DNA of 37,804 nt from an uncultured Clostridia bacterium (GCA_944387505.1 CALXFG010000019.1:1-37804); one strand, 5' to 3'; shown: positions 23,169 to 31,976, counted from the first letter of the stretch. Program-made: numbers and translations. Notes: generated from the sequence alone by a model not told the origin.

Positions 23169-23918
23169 ATGTATTATAATGATGTACATATAGGATATTA
23201 CTTAGCGGTTGCCATATTAGGTTTATTTGTCGGGCAATTAGTGGATTGGGCTAATAAACGATTACCAGAATATAAAAAGTTTTTATCATTAGATATATTT
23301 AAAGAATATAAGAGAAACTTTAAGCCAAACTATATATTGATGTTATTGACATCAGCAATATACGTGACATTAGTGTATACATTAGGCGTAAAAGATACGT
23401 TAATTGCAAATTTAGATTTAATAAAATTCTTAATTTTAACACCAATGTTGCTATCTGCATTTGTGATAGATTATAAATCACAAATCATACCTAATAGACT
23501 GAATTTAACTATATTTGAAACCGGATTACTATTTGCTTTTATATATGGACTATCTGATGTAGCAATCACGTTAAATATGTTATTAGGAATGTTAGCTGGT
23601 GCAGGAATCTTTTTAATTATCACACTAGTAGGCGGATTATTTTATGGAAAAGAAGCCATGGGATTTGGTGATGTTAAATTAATGGGAGCATTAGGACTAT
23701 TTTTTGGATTGTCCAATATTGTAGTAATTACATTAATATCTTTCTTAATAGGAGCCATATTGAGTATAGGATTACTAATCACAAAAGTAAAGAAAACAGA
23801 TGAATATATACCATTTGGACCATTTATTGTAATTGCAACATTTATTAGTATGTATATACCATTTGAAACAATAAAATTTGTATTAATGAAAATATTTACA
23901 CTAGGAATGTATAACTAA
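23169..23918 (+). CDS. A24-family prepilin-type peptidase lacking the Cys4 domain
   Basis: This is a polytopic aspartic protease (249 aa, about seven membrane segments). The two catalytic aspartates sit in VIDYKSQIIPN (about residues 99-109) and GFGDVKLMGALGLFFGL (about 166-182). The N-terminal part contains FVGQLVDWANKRLPEYKK, equivalent to the GSFLNVVIYRLP region of PilD. The zinc-binding cysteines and extended methylase loop are absent, as in several Gram-positive leader peptidases. It presumably cleaves type IV pilin-like or competence pseudopilin leaders, but no pilin gene is in the window. AAAAAAGGAG precedes the ATG. Confidence 0.88.
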   Translation: MYYNDVHIGYYLAVAILGLFVGQLVDWANKRLPEYKKFLSLDIFKEYKRNFKPNYILMLLTSAIYVTLVYTLGVKDTLIANLDLIKFLILTPMLLSAFVIDYKSQIIPNRLNLTIFETGLLFAFIYGLSDVAITLNMLLGMLAGAGIFLIITLVGGLFYGKEAMGFGDVKLMGALGLFFGLSNIVVITLISFLIGAILSIGLLITKVKKTDEYIPFGPFIVIATFISMYIPFETIKFVLMKIFTLGMYN

Positions 23919-23922
23919 AATG

Positions 23923-23955
23923 TCTCATTGAGATCGTTTGTCTGTGCGACAAAAA
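23923..23955 (+). terminator. TGTCTC-type hairpin after the peptidase gene
   Basis: TGTCTCATTGAGATCGTTTG, then TCTGTGCGACA. This degraded copy of the TGTCCC family has an imperfect stem but a conserved loop, and begins at the stop codon of the previous gene. As a terminator it is probably weak. Confidence 0.5.
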
Positions 23956-23981
23956 TATAAATGATAGAGGGGATGAGAAAG

Positions 23982-25040
23982 ATGAATCCTAAATTACAAT
24001 GGTTAAGAAATAAAATGTCTAGCTTAGACTTACAGGGATTAATTATATCCAATCCAATTAATATTAAATATTTAACGAATATAGATGCAGAAGGGATATT
24101 ATTATTAACTAGAAAAGAAAATATTTATATCACAGATGCAAGATATATAGAGCATGTTCACAGTATATTAACATTATATGATGAAATTATTGTCTATGAT
24201 ATGAATGATGTTTCAAAAGATGATTATGAGAATTTCTTTATGTTTTGTGAAAATGTTGGTTTTGAAGAACATTATGTTACATATGCACAATATAAAGAAT
24301 ATATGAGAAGATATAAAATTAATAGTTTAGTAGAAACAGAACATATTATAGAGAAGCAAAGAATGATAAAAGATGAAGAAGAAATTAGTAATATCAGAAA
24401 AGCATGTGAAATCACAGATAATTGTTTTTCCTATATATTAGATTATATTAAACCAGGTATGACAGAAAAACAAATTGCCAATGAAATTGAGGAATATTAC
24501 AAACAAAGAACAGATGGATTGTCTTTTGATACGATTGTGGCTTCAGGAGAAAATACGTCAAAACCACATGCTATTCCAACAGATAGAAAGATACAAGATG
24601 TAGACATTATCACCATTGATATGGGATGTAAGGTAAATGGATATTGCTCAGATATGACAAGAACGTTTTTTGTTGGAAAAGTCCCAGAATATGTAAAACC
24701 AGTATATGATTTGGTTTTGAAAAACCAAACACAAACAGCAGATGATTTTAAGGATGGAGCAAGTACTAGATTGTTAACAAAAATGGTGGAAAATGATTTT
24801 AAATTAAATGGATATGACTTAATTCATAGTTTAGGTCATGGAGTAGGAATGGAAATACATGAAGCACCATATATTAGTTATAAGTCAGATACATTACTAA
24901 AAGAAAATATGGTTGTGACCAATGAACCAGGAATTTATATTCCAGGAAAATTTGGTGTAAGAATAGAAGATACAGTACAAATTACAAAATTTGGTTGTAT
25001 AAATTTAACCAATTCTGAGAAAAATTATATTGTAATATAA
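23982..25040 (+). CDS. M24-family Xaa-Pro aminopeptidase
   Basis: This is a cytoplasmic metallopeptidase with a creatinase-like N-domain (about residues 1-125) and a pita-bread catalytic domain. Metal ligands are visible in order: IDMGCKVNGYCSDMTR (two Asp), HSLGHGVGMEIHE (His), VVTNEPGIYI (Glu) and GVRIEDTV (Glu). It removes N-terminal residues before proline. The start at 23982 (MNPKLQWLRNKM) is chosen for GAGGGG 9 nt upstream; an ATG at 23961 would add seven residues and lacks a site. It lies 230 bp upstream of efp, a neighbour seen in many Firmicutes. Confidence 0.94.
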   Translation: MNPKLQWLRNKMSSLDLQGLIISNPINIKYLTNIDAEGILLLTRKENIYITDARYIEHVHSILTLYDEIIVYDMNDVSKDDYENFFMFCENVGFEEHYVTYAQYKEYMRRYKINSLVETEHIIEKQRMIKDEEEISNIRKACEITDNCFSYILDYIKPGMTEKQIANEIEEYYKQRTDGLSFDTIVASGENTSKPHAIPTDRKIQDVDIITIDMGCKVNGYCSDMTRTFFVGKVPEYVKPVYDLVLKNQTQTADDFKDGASTRLLTKMVENDFKLNGYDLIHSLGHGVGMEIHEAPYISYKSDTLLKENMVVTNEPGIYIPGKFGVRIEDTVQITKFGCINLTNSEKNYIVI

Positions 25041-25049
25041 AAACATTAA

Positions 25050-25166
25050 AGTTCAGTCTAAGATATATGTTTATTATTTTTTACATCTTGTGTGTCGCAA
25101 TCACTTTGTTCGTTTGGTCGCTTACGCGATGTTGCAAAATAATAAACATATATCTTAGACTGAACT
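25050..25166. repeat. long intergenic hairpin (copy D) between the M24 peptidase gene and efp
   Basis: A perfect 31-nt inverted repeat (25050-25080 with 25136-25166) encloses 55 nt with tgtgtgtcgcaatcact and cgtttggtcgcttacgcga. The same phrases occur at the same positions in the hairpin at 4560. The arms of the two copies align but differ at several bases, each difference being matched in the opposite arm. Confidence 0.85.
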
Positions 25167-25212
25167 ATAACAACAATAAAAAAGCAAAAAGGCTTTAAAT
25201 CAGCAAAATAGC

Positions 25213-25241
25213 TTGATTTTTATTGAAAAATGTAGTAAAAT
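25213..25241 (+). promoter_or_regulatory. efp promoter
   Basis: TTGATT (25213-25218), 17 bp, TAAAAT (25236-25241), 48 bp before the chosen efp start. Confidence 0.55.
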
Positions 25242-25288
25242 ATATAAAGTTTTATAATAGTATTTGAAAAATGAAAGGAGAAATGAAA

Positions 25289-25855
25289 ATGGCATCAGTA
25301 TATTCAGCAGGAGATTTTAGAAATGGAACAACATTTGAAATGGATGGAAATGTATATAGAATTGTAGAGTTCCAACATGTAAAACCAGGAAAGGGGTCTG
25401 CATTTGTTAGAACAAAATTAAAAAATGTTATCACAGGTGCAACATTAGAAAAAACATTTAACCCAGGAGATAAATTCCCAGCTGCACAAATAGAAAAGAA
25501 AAATATGCAATATTTATATAATGATGGTGGTTTATATTATTTCATGGACAATGAAACATATGATCAAATCCCATTAAATGAAGAACAAATTGGTGATTGT
25601 TTAAAATATTTAAAAGAAAATATGGAAGTAACCATTCTTTCATACAAAGGAAATGTATTTGCAGTAGAACCACCAATATTTGTTGAATTAGAAGTTACAT
25701 ACACTGAACCTGGATTTAGTGGAAATACAACAACAACATCAGGAAAACCAGCAAAATTAGAGACAGGTTTAGAAATTCAAGTACCATTATTCGTTGAAAT
25801 TGGAGATGTTTTAAGAATAGATACCAGAACAGGCGAATATATGGAAAGAGTATAG
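25289..25855 (+). CDS. efp: translation elongation factor P
   Basis: EF-P relieves ribosome stalling at proline runs. The start [13 protein letters not shown] is the family's usual N-terminus, and AAAGGAG lies 8 nt before this ATG at 25289. In-frame ATGs at 25271 and 25283 overlap or crowd that site. The KOW-like domain I carries the loop [13 protein letters not shown] with the lysine that is modified in some bacteria. The EF-P signature near the C-terminus is intact ([20 protein letters not shown], followed by RTGEY). At 188 aa it is full length. A zinc-ribbon gene follows 14 bp later. Confidence 0.96.
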   Translation: MASVYSAGDFRNGTTFEMDGNVYRIVEFQHVKPGKGSAFVRTKLKNVITGATLEKTFNPGDKFPAAQIEKKNMQYLYNDGGLYYFMDNETYDQIPLNEEQIGDCLKYLKENMEVTILSYKGNVFAVEPPIFVELEVTYTEPGFSGNTTTTSGKPAKLETGLEIQVPLFVEIGDVLRIDTRTGEYMERV

Positions 25856-25869
25856 AAAGGTGAATCTTA

Positions 25870-26403
25870 ATGGCTAAACTAAGAGAAGAATATAAAAAAT
25901 TTTTAGAGGACATAGAAAAAAATTTAAAAAATAAAGAAGACTTAGAGTATATAAAAGTAAGATTTTCAATGTTTGTTGATAAAGTCATTGATGAGATGGA
26001 TATGCTTGTAGATTATAAAACACAAAAAATGAACGAATTAGAGCAAAAACAAAAAGAAATTGATGATAAAATGAGTAAAATGCAACAAATTATTGATAGT
26101 ATAGAAAAAGATATATATTCTGATGAAGGTTTTGACTTTGAAATCATTTGCCCATATTGTGATAATCAATTTGTGATTGATGTTGATGAAGACAAAACAG
26201 AAGTAGAATGTCCAGTTTGTAACAATATTATAGAATTAGATTGGTCAGGAGATGTGGAAGAAGATTCAGATTGTCATGGGAGTTGTTCAGGTTGTCATGG
26301 CTGTGATGATGAGCCAGAGGAAGAACAACAAGAAAAAAATCAGTCAACTAAAAATGAAGACAAAAAAGAAAATGAAGAAGAAAATAATGATGATGATATG
26401 TAA
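25870..26403 (+). CDS. coiled-coil and zinc-ribbon protein downstream of efp (CD1247-like)
   Basis: This is a 177-aa protein in three parts. A helical, coiled-coil N-terminus spans about residues 1-80 (KQKEIDDKMSKMQQIIDSIE). A zinc ribbon with four cysteines follows, IICPYCDNQF and VECPVCNN (about 95-125). A short Cys/His cluster (CHGSCSGCHGC, about 138-148) comes next, then a low-complexity acidic Glu/Asn/Lys tail. It resembles the CD1247-type proteins found after efp in Clostridia, although the N-terminal part differs. The Cys/His cluster may bind a second metal. It overlaps the efp transcript (gap 14 bp, AAAGGTG site). Function unknown. Confidence 0.75.
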   Translation: MAKLREEYKKFLEDIEKNLKNKEDLEYIKVRFSMFVDKVIDEMDMLVDYKTQKMNELEQKQKEIDDKMSKMQQIIDSIEKDIYSDEGFDFEIICPYCDNQFVIDVDEDKTEVECPVCNNIIELDWSGDVEEDSDCHGSCSGCHGCDDEPEEEQQEKNQSTKNEDKKENEEENNDDDM

Positions 26404-26412
26404 ATAGAAATA

Positions 26413-26449
26413 AAAAGTGCCACAGATGTTTTACATTTGTGGCACTTTT
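26413..26449. terminator. bidirectional terminator
   Basis: AAAAGTGCCACA (26413-26424) pairs perfectly with TGTGGCACTTTT (26438-26449). Its A-start and T-end serve both the efp operon and the convergent gene at 26457. Confidence 0.9.
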
Positions 26450-26456
26450 GGTGATT

Positions 26457-26714
26457 TTAGCAGTCATCTGCTCTAAATAAACAAAGAAACCAAAAAAATG
26501 GTACAAATACTAAACAGATGAGAAATGCAGAAATCACGATAGTGGCAGCTAATTTACCTAACAAATTGTAATGTGTTAAGGAAAAAATTAGAATGCCAAC
26601 AATTACCATAACAGAAAGAGATGTTATGGACATTCCTTTAAAACGGAAAAATATATCCACAAATTTCGTTAATTTGGGATGCCTCCGTGTCAAAGGCAGG
26701 TTATTCATTTCCAT
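26457..26714 (-). CDS. small two-helix membrane protein, 85 aa
   Basis: I do not recognise this protein. The start at 26714 (MEMNNLPLTRRHPKLTKFVD) is chosen because AGGAGG lies 6 nt upstream; the longer frame to 26771 has none. Two membrane segments are predicted at about residues 30-50 (SITSLSVMVIVGILIFSL) and 58-80 (TIVISAFLICLVFVPFFWFL). The Arg/His/Lys-rich N-terminus is likely cytoplasmic. It stands as a single gene, convergent with the efp operon. Confidence 0.65.
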   Translation of the reverse strand: MEMNNLPLTRRHPKLTKFVDIFFRFKGMSITSLSVMVIVGILIFSLTHYNLLGKLAATIVISAFLICLVFVPFFWFLCLFRADDC

Positions 26715-26886
26715 GAAATCCCTCCTTTCTAATTTATTCAGTGAATTTTCACTGTATTTGCATAATACCATAAAATGTGGTTGAAGTAAATAATTTGATG
26801 TGTTATAAAGAAATAATAAATAGAAAAAATGATAACAGTACAGATTAAAATTGAATTTGGTTTGAAATATATAAAGACTAGAATTA

Positions 26887-27481
26887 TCAGAAAAAATCTA
26901 ATGGATTTTGATAATTACCATCTATTCGAATGCCTAAATGTAGATGGGTTCCGGTTGTAGCTCCATTGGTAGGTTTCCCAGAAAAATCGGAATATTGGTT
27001 ACCTTTTACACCATAAACATATTTCGGTCCTACATAACCAATGACTTGTCCTTGTTTTACCATATCTCCAACTTTTACAATATAATTTGGAGAGCAATGA
27101 CAATAGGTAACTTTGTAATTATCAAAAGAAAGGGTAATGGTATATCCACCAGCACCTAAAAATTGTGTAAATGTGATTTCTCCATCAGCTACTGCAATTA
27201 ATTTTGTTCCTTCAGGTGCAGGAATATCAATACCAGAATGGGAAGAAGATGCACCGAGAAGTAGGAGAAACTCTTTTACCAAAATATGAACTAATTCTAG
27301 TATAACCAGGAATTGGCCAAACAAAACCATCTGGATTTATAGAAATAATTTCAGAATCTAAATTGTTTTCATAATAAAAACCATTAGAATTAAGAACGGG
27401 TGTAAAAAAGATGGTAATGAATAGAATCAAAAAAATAAGTATGTATATAAAAGATTTTATGTTTTGGAAAATAAAAATCAC
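26887..27481 (-). pseudogene. M23 (LytM-type) metallopeptidase split by a frameshift
   Basis: Two overlapping minus-strand frames together make one protein. The upstream frame gives an N-terminal membrane segment and the M23 opening (FVWPIPGYTRISSYFGKRVSP). The downstream frame continues GASSSHSGIDIPAPEGTKL, then ADGEI, and ends with GTHLHLGIRIDG. Zinc ligands H...D and HxH are present. One extra base (G at 27256 on the plus strand) breaks the frame between SPTS and GASSS. The start appears to be GTG at 27481. It would be a cell-wall endopeptidase, anchored by the N-terminal helix. It may be a real pseudogene or a base-call error. Confidence 0.85.
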
Positions 27482-27578
27482 CTCTTAAAATAAATTTGAC
27501 AAAATTGTATAAGTGTTGTATAAAAAATAAAGTAACTTTAGTAGGCAATGTTTTCAGGTAAATACGAGGAGAATAGAA

Positions 27579-27779
27579 ATGAATATGAATGAATTTTCAA
27601 AAACAATGGAACAGTTTGATGCAATTGTAGCAAAATGTAAAAAATGTAATCATCATCCTTATTGTGAAATGCATAGAATTGTGAAATATATAGAAGAAAT
27701 AGGAAAAACACAATTTCTTGCAGAATTAAAGGAAAAAGGATTAGATGAAATTATTAAAAGTTTGAAGGTGGAACGGTAA
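27579..27779 (+). CDS. small Cys/His-rich protein, 66 aa
   Basis: I do not recognise this protein. A good ribosome binding site (GAGGAG) and a terminator overlapping the stop codon support it. The centre carries CKKCNHHPYCEMH (about residues 20-32), a possible metal-binding knuckle, flanked by amphipathic helices. The length and composition suit a small regulatory or metal-binding protein. It is divergent from the broken M23 gene. Confidence 0.6.
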   Translation: MNMNEFSKTMEQFDAIVAKCKKCNHHPYCEMHRIVKYIEEIGKTQFLAELKEKGLDEIIKSLKVER

Positions 27780-27799
27780 AATTTATCGTTCCTTTTTTA
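27770..27799 (+). terminator. terminator overlapping the stop of the 66-aa gene
   Basis: GGAACG (27770-27775) pairs with CGTTCC (27787-27792), extended by TAAA/TTTA, then TTTTTT. Confidence 0.8.
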
Positions 27800-27870
27800 T
27801 TGAATAGGAAAATCAATTTTTTATAAAAAAATAGAAACCATAAAACTGTTGCACAGTCTGGTTTCCATTG

Positions 27871-27945
27871 TGGCAGGGGTAGAAGGACTCGAACCCTCAC
27901 AGGCGGTTTTGGAGACCGATGTGCTACCATTAACACTATACCCCT
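27871..27945 (-). tRNA. tRNA-Trp (CCA)
   Basis: On the minus strand, acceptor AGGGGTA pairs perfectly with TACCCCT. The anticodon loop is CTCCAAA (anticodon CCA), the T arm contains GGGTTCGAGTCC, and the discriminator is G. CCA is encoded (27873-27871). It closely resembles the Bacillus tRNA-Trp. Confidence 0.95.
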
Positions 27946-28012
27946 ATAATTTTAAGACAATTAATATATTAGCATAAAAAAATGATTTTATCAATATTTT
28001 TTTTGAAAATTA

Positions 28013-28041
28013 TTGACTTTTTTTCATAAAGATAATAAAAT
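28013..28041 (+). promoter_or_regulatory. promoter of the glyS T-box leader
   Basis: TTGACT (28013-28018), 17 bp, TAAAAT (28036-28041). Confidence 0.65.
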
Positions 28042-28047
28042 ATATGA

Positions 28048-28267
28048 AATTAAATATCTGCAGTGAAGAAGAAAAAGTGTGATAATATTTACTTAAAGAG
28101 AGTTGGTGAAGGTGAGATACCAATGGTAAATACACATGGGGAGCTTTGGAGTGGATTTTGAATGAAGGTGCTTAAAACTTTTTGTTTTAAGAATTAGGGT
28201 GGAAACGCGGAATATAACTTTCGTCCCTAGTATGGTTGTTATACTAGGTGGATGAAAGTTTTTTTTG
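28048..28267 (+). promoter_or_regulatory. T-box riboswitch (glycine type) upstream of glyS
   Basis: The T-box bulge AGGGTGGAAACGCGG lies at 28196-28210. The early stem I bases agagagttggtg match the usual AG-rich start. The terminator stem AACTTTC...GAAAGTT with CCTAGTAT/ATACTAGG (28217-28260) ends in a long T-tract. A GGT at about 28167-28169 (gaatgaaGGTgc) is the probable glycine specifier. Uncharged tRNA-Gly would favour antitermination. The consensus ACC of the T-box is AAA here. Confidence 0.9.
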
Positions 28268-28270
28268 TTT

Positions 28271-28465
28271 TAAATCGATTAGATTCATCATCTAGCACAT
28301 TTTCGTGATTTATTTCAAACCTCGATGTACAAATGTACACCTTCGGCTTAAAATAAATTATAAAAATGCACTATATAATAAATCTAATCGATTTAAGAGA
28401 ATAGATGAAAATTCAGCATCTTGCACATTTTTATTTCATTCATCAAACTTCGACGTATAAACATA
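28271..28465. repeat. long imperfect hairpin (copy E) plus a degenerate direct copy between T-box and glyS
   Basis: TAAATCGATTAGATT (28271-28285) pairs perfectly with AATCTAATCGATTTA (28381-28395). Inner pairing is imperfect but continues to a centre at GTACAAATGTAC (28327-28338), giving arms of about 60 nt. A partial direct copy of the left arm (cagcatcttgcacattttta, about 28415-28434, and tcaaacttcgacgta, about 28443-28457) follows. No ORF. Confidence 0.7.
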
Positions 28466-28518
28466 CTACAAAAAAACTTTCATGTACTAGTAAATAAAAT
28501 TAAAGAGGAGGAATTGTT

Positions 28519-29901
28519 ATGTTAAAATCAATGGACACTTTAGTAGCACTTTGCAAAAATAGGGGATACATTTACCCTGGTTCAGAAATTTATGGAGGAC
28601 TAGCCAATACTTGGGATTATGGACCTCTAGGAAATGAATTAAAAAACAATGTCAAATTGGCATGGAGAAAGAAATTTATTCAAGAAAGTAAATATAATGT
28701 AGGATTAGATGCAGCAATATTAATGAATCCTACAACATGGGTAGCTTCAGGACATGTAGGAGGTTTCTCAGATCCATTAATTGATTGTAAAGAATGTAAA
28801 ACAAGACATAGAGCAGATAAATTAATAGAAGAATGGGCACATGATAATGGAAAAGATATGATTGCAGATGGTATGTCTGATAAAGAGTTAATAGACTTTA
28901 TTAATGAAAATAAAATACCATGTCCAAATTGTGGAAAAACAAATTTCACGGATATTAGAAAATTCAATTTAATGTTTAAAACATTCCAAGGCGTAACAGA
29001 AGATAAAACAGCAGAAATCTATCTAAGACCAGAAACAGCACAAGGTATATTTGTAAACTTTAAAAATGTTATGAGAACAACAAGAAGAAAATTACCAATG
29101 GGAATTGCACAAATCGGAAAAGCTTTTAGAAATGAAATTACGCCTGGAAACTTTACATTTAGAACAAGAGAATTTGAACAAATGGAACTAGAATTCTTCT
29201 GTAAACCAGGAACAGACTTAGAATGGCATCAATATTGGAAAGAATTCTGTAAGAAATGGTTATTAGATTTAGGAATCAAAGAAGAAAATATCAGATTAAG
29301 AGACCATTCAAAAGAAGAATTATCACATTATAGTAATGCAACAACAGATATCGAATTTACATTCCCATTTGGCTGGGGAGAATTGTGGGGAATTGCAGAT
29401 AGAACAGACTTTGACCTAAAGAGTCATATGAAGGTTTCAAAAGAAGACTTCACATATACAGACCCAGAAACAAATGAAAAATATGTACCATATTGTATTG
29501 AACCATCTTTAGGAGCAGATAGAGTAGCATTAGCATTCTTATGTAATGCCTATGATGAAGAAGAAATTGGTGAAGGAGATACAAGAGTTGTATTACATTT
29601 ACATCCAGTATTAGCGCCATTCAAAATAGCAGTACTTCCACTATCTAAAAAATTATCAGAAAAAGCACAAGAAGTACATGAAAAATTATCAAAGAAATTC
29701 ATGTGTGATTATGATGAAACAGGAAGTATTGGAAAGAGATATAGAAGAGAAGATGAAATCGGAACACCATATTGTTTAACAGTAGACTTTGATACACTTG
29801 AAGATAATACAGTAACGATTAGAGATAGAGATACAATGGAACAAATTAGAATTCCAATCGATGAGGTAGAAAGCTGGTTAGAAGAAAAATTAGAATTCTA
29901 A
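28519..29901 (+). CDS. glyS: glycine--tRNA ligase, single-chain dimeric type
   Basis: This is a class II synthetase of the eukaryote/archaea/Firmicutes alpha-2 type (460 aa), not the alpha-beta GlyQ/GlyS form. The opening [20 protein letters not shown] is characteristic. A zinc-site pair is present ([12 protein letters not shown] and CPNCGKTNF). The active-site segment is [16 protein letters not shown], with motif 2 [20 protein letters not shown]. Motif 3 is [14 protein letters not shown]. The C-terminal anticodon-binding domain starts near [26 protein letters not shown] precedes the ATG. Control is by the T-box upstream, but the start codon is unusually far (about 250 nt) from the T-box terminator. 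Confidence 0.97.
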   Translation: MLKSMDTLVALCKNRGYIYPGSEIYGGLANTWDYGPLGNELKNNVKLAWRKKFIQESKYNVGLDAAILMNPTTWVASGHVGGFSDPLIDCKECKTRHRADKLIEEWAHDNGKDMIADGMSDKELIDFINENKIPCPNCGKTNFTDIRKFNLMFKTFQGVTEDKTAEIYLRPETAQGIFVNFKNVMRTTRRKLPMGIAQIGKAFRNEITPGNFTFRTREFEQMELEFFCKPGTDLEWHQYWKEFCKKWLLDLGIKEENIRLRDHSKEELSHYSNATTDIEFTFPFGWGELWGIADRTDFDLKSHMKVSKEDFTYTDPETNEKYVPYCIEPSLGADRVALAFLCNAYDEEEIGEGDTRVVLHLHPVLAPFKIAVLPLSKKLSEKAQEVHEKLSKKFMCDYDETGSIGKRYRREDEIGTPYCLTVDFDTLEDNTVTIRDRDTMEQIRIPIDEVESWLEEKLEF

Positions 29902-29902
29902 A

Positions 29903-29980
29903 TGTCCCATTGGGTCCATTAGGACCAGGTCCGTTTGGATCATTATAAAAAATCATGGAATCACAAGTATTGTGGTTCCA
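29903..29980 (+). terminator. degenerate TGTCCC element and hairpin after glyS
   Basis: TGTCCCATTGGGTCCATTAG, then GACCAGGTCCG, begins like the TGTCCC family but lacks the closing GGGACA. It is followed by a 13-bp hairpin CATGGAATCACAA/TTGTGGTTCCATG (about 29954-29981). No good T-tract, so termination strength is uncertain. Confidence 0.45.
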
Positions 29981-30050
29981 TGTCCATTTGAGTGACTTTC
30001 TAAACATACGAGGTGGAAAAAAGAAAGAGAATAAAAAAGGAAGATAGAAA

Positions 30051-31976
30051 ATGAATTACAGAATTGTAAATGGTTCTATATCTTATGGAGCTGAAACCAT
30101 ATTAGAAGAAATTAATTTTGAAATAAAAGAAAAAGATAAAATAGCGATTATCGGAAGAAATGGTGCAGGAAAAACTACCTTTTTAAATGCCCTTATAGAC
30201 AATGACATTTTAGAAGAGGGGATTGGAGAAGAAAAGTTTCATATATATAAACAGGGAAATCCTGTTATTGGATATTTGAAACAAATGAATTTTGAAAATT
30301 CCAATAAAACCATGCTAGAGGAAATATTAGAAGTTTATAAGCCCATTATAAACTTAGAAAGCAGAATACAAGAAAAAGAAAAAGCTTTGCAGGAAAAGAC
30401 GGATGAAAAACTAATAAAAGAATATACAAATGCGCTAGAACAATATGAAATACAAGGCGGATATCTATATAAAAAAGAATATGAAACAGCCATTAAAAAA
30501 TTTGGTTTTAAAGAAGAAGACAAACAGAAAAAAGTAAGTGAATTTTCTGGAGGACAACAAACCAAAATTGCTTTCTTAAAATTATTATTAAGTAAGCCAG
30601 ATATCTTATTACTAGATGAACCAACAAACCATTTAGATATTGTAGCAATTGAATGGTTAGAAAATTATTTGAAAAATTATCCAAAAGCAGTTGTCATAGT
30701 ATCACATGATAGAATGTTTTTAGATAAAATTGTTAATAAAGTATATGAGATAGAATATGCCAGTATGGTGGAATATAAAGGAAATTATGCAGATTTTGAA
30801 AGGCAGAAAAAGGAACGATATGAAAAGCAACTAAAAGATTATGAATATCAACAAGCAGAAATCAAAAGAGTACAAGCTATTGCAGATAGATTTCGATATA
30901 AACCAACAAAAGCGAAAATGGCATTATCTAAATTAAAAAAGATTGAACAAATGACAATCATAGAAAAACCAGAAGAAAATGATTTAAAAACATTTTATGC
31001 GAATTTCGATGTAAAAATACAAAGTGGAAAAATGGTATTAAAAGTAGACAAGTTAGAAATTGGGTATGATAAACCGATTGCAGAAATCTCTTTTGAATTA
31101 TATAAAGGTCAGAAATTAGCTATCATTGGAGAAAATGGAACTGGGAAATCAACATTGTTAAAAACACTAAATGGAAATATACCTAAAATTAAGGGAGAAT
31201 TTGAATTTGGATATCATATACAAACAGGATATTTTGACCAACAGATGGAATTTTTAAATCCGGAAAATACCGTATTTGAGGAGATAACGCAAAACTTTCC
31301 AGAATTAACAACAACACAGGCAAGAACTTTGTTAGGAACATTTCTATTTACAGGAGAAGATGTCTTTAAGAAAATAAATGTACTATCAGGAGGAGAAAGA
31401 GGAAGATTACAATTGTGCAAAATCTTAAAGAAACAACCAAATGTCTTATTATTAGATGAGCCAACAAATCATATGGATATTGTAGGAAAAGAGAGTTTAG
31501 AAAACATTCTAAAAGAATATACAGGAACATTGATTTTTGTTTCTCATGATCGATATTTTGTAAATAAACTTGCAGATTGTATATTAGAATTTGAAAATGG
31601 AAAAGTAACATTTTATCATAAGAATTATCAGGAATACTTGGAATATAAAGAAAAACAGAAACATGCAATTGAAGCATCACAGGATTCTAGTACAGTAGAA
31701 GGAAAAACAAACTTGAATGAAAGAAATAAAAAGAAAGAAACAAATTCATACTTTATTGAAAAAGAGAGAAATCGAATACAAAATAAGATGAATAAGATTG
31801 AACAGGAAATAAATTTCAAAGAAGAGAAAATTCAAGATATTGAAAAAGAAATGATGAAAGAAGAAATTGCTTCAGATTATATAAAGTTAAATGAATTACA
31901 GGAAGGAATACAAAAAATTAATCAAGAAATAGAAGATAAAATGCAAGAATGGGAAGATTTAAACAATAAACTTTAA
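30051..31976 (+). CDS. ABC-F family ATP-binding protein
   Basis: This is a soluble twin-ATPase ABC-F protein (641 aa), a class that acts on ribosomes in translation or antibiotic protection, with no membrane domain. The first cassette has GRNGAGKTT, signature FSGGQQTKIAFL and ILLLDEPTNHLD. The second has GENGTGKST, LSGGERGRLQL and VLLLDEPTNHMD. The linker between them (about residues 245-300) is Lys/Arg-rich with RFRYKPTKAKMA, the P-site tRNA interaction motif region. A long C-terminal coiled coil (about 555-641) fits the YdiF-type subgroup. AAGGAAG precedes the ATG. Which antibiotic, if any, cannot be read from the sequence. Confidence 0.93.
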   Translation: MNYRIVNGSISYGAETILEEINFEIKEKDKIAIIGRNGAGKTTFLNALIDNDILEEGIGEEKFHIYKQGNPVIGYLKQMNFENSNKTMLEEILEVYKPIINLESRIQEKEKALQEKTDEKLIKEYTNALEQYEIQGGYLYKKEYETAIKKFGFKEEDKQKKVSEFSGGQQTKIAFLKLLLSKPDILLLDEPTNHLDIVAIEWLENYLKNYPKAVVIVSHDRMFLDKIVNKVYEIEYASMVEYKGNYADFERQKKERYEKQLKDYEYQQAEIKRVQAIADRFRYKPTKAKMALSKLKKIEQMTIIEKPEENDLKTFYANFDVKIQSGKMVLKVDKLEIGYDKPIAEISFELYKGQKLAIIGENGTGKSTLLKTLNGNIPKIKGEFEFGYHIQTGYFDQQMEFLNPENTVFEEITQNFPELTTTQARTLLGTFLFTGEDVFKKINVLSGGERGRLQLCKILKKQPNVLLLDEPTNHMDIVGKESLENILKEYTGTLIFVSHDRYFVNKLADCILEFENGKVTFYHKNYQEYLEYKEKQKHAIEASQDSSTVEGKTNLNERNKKKETNSYFIEKERNRIQNKMNKIEQEINFKEEKIQDIEKEMMKEEIASDYIKLNELQEGIQKINQEIEDKMQEWEDLNNKL

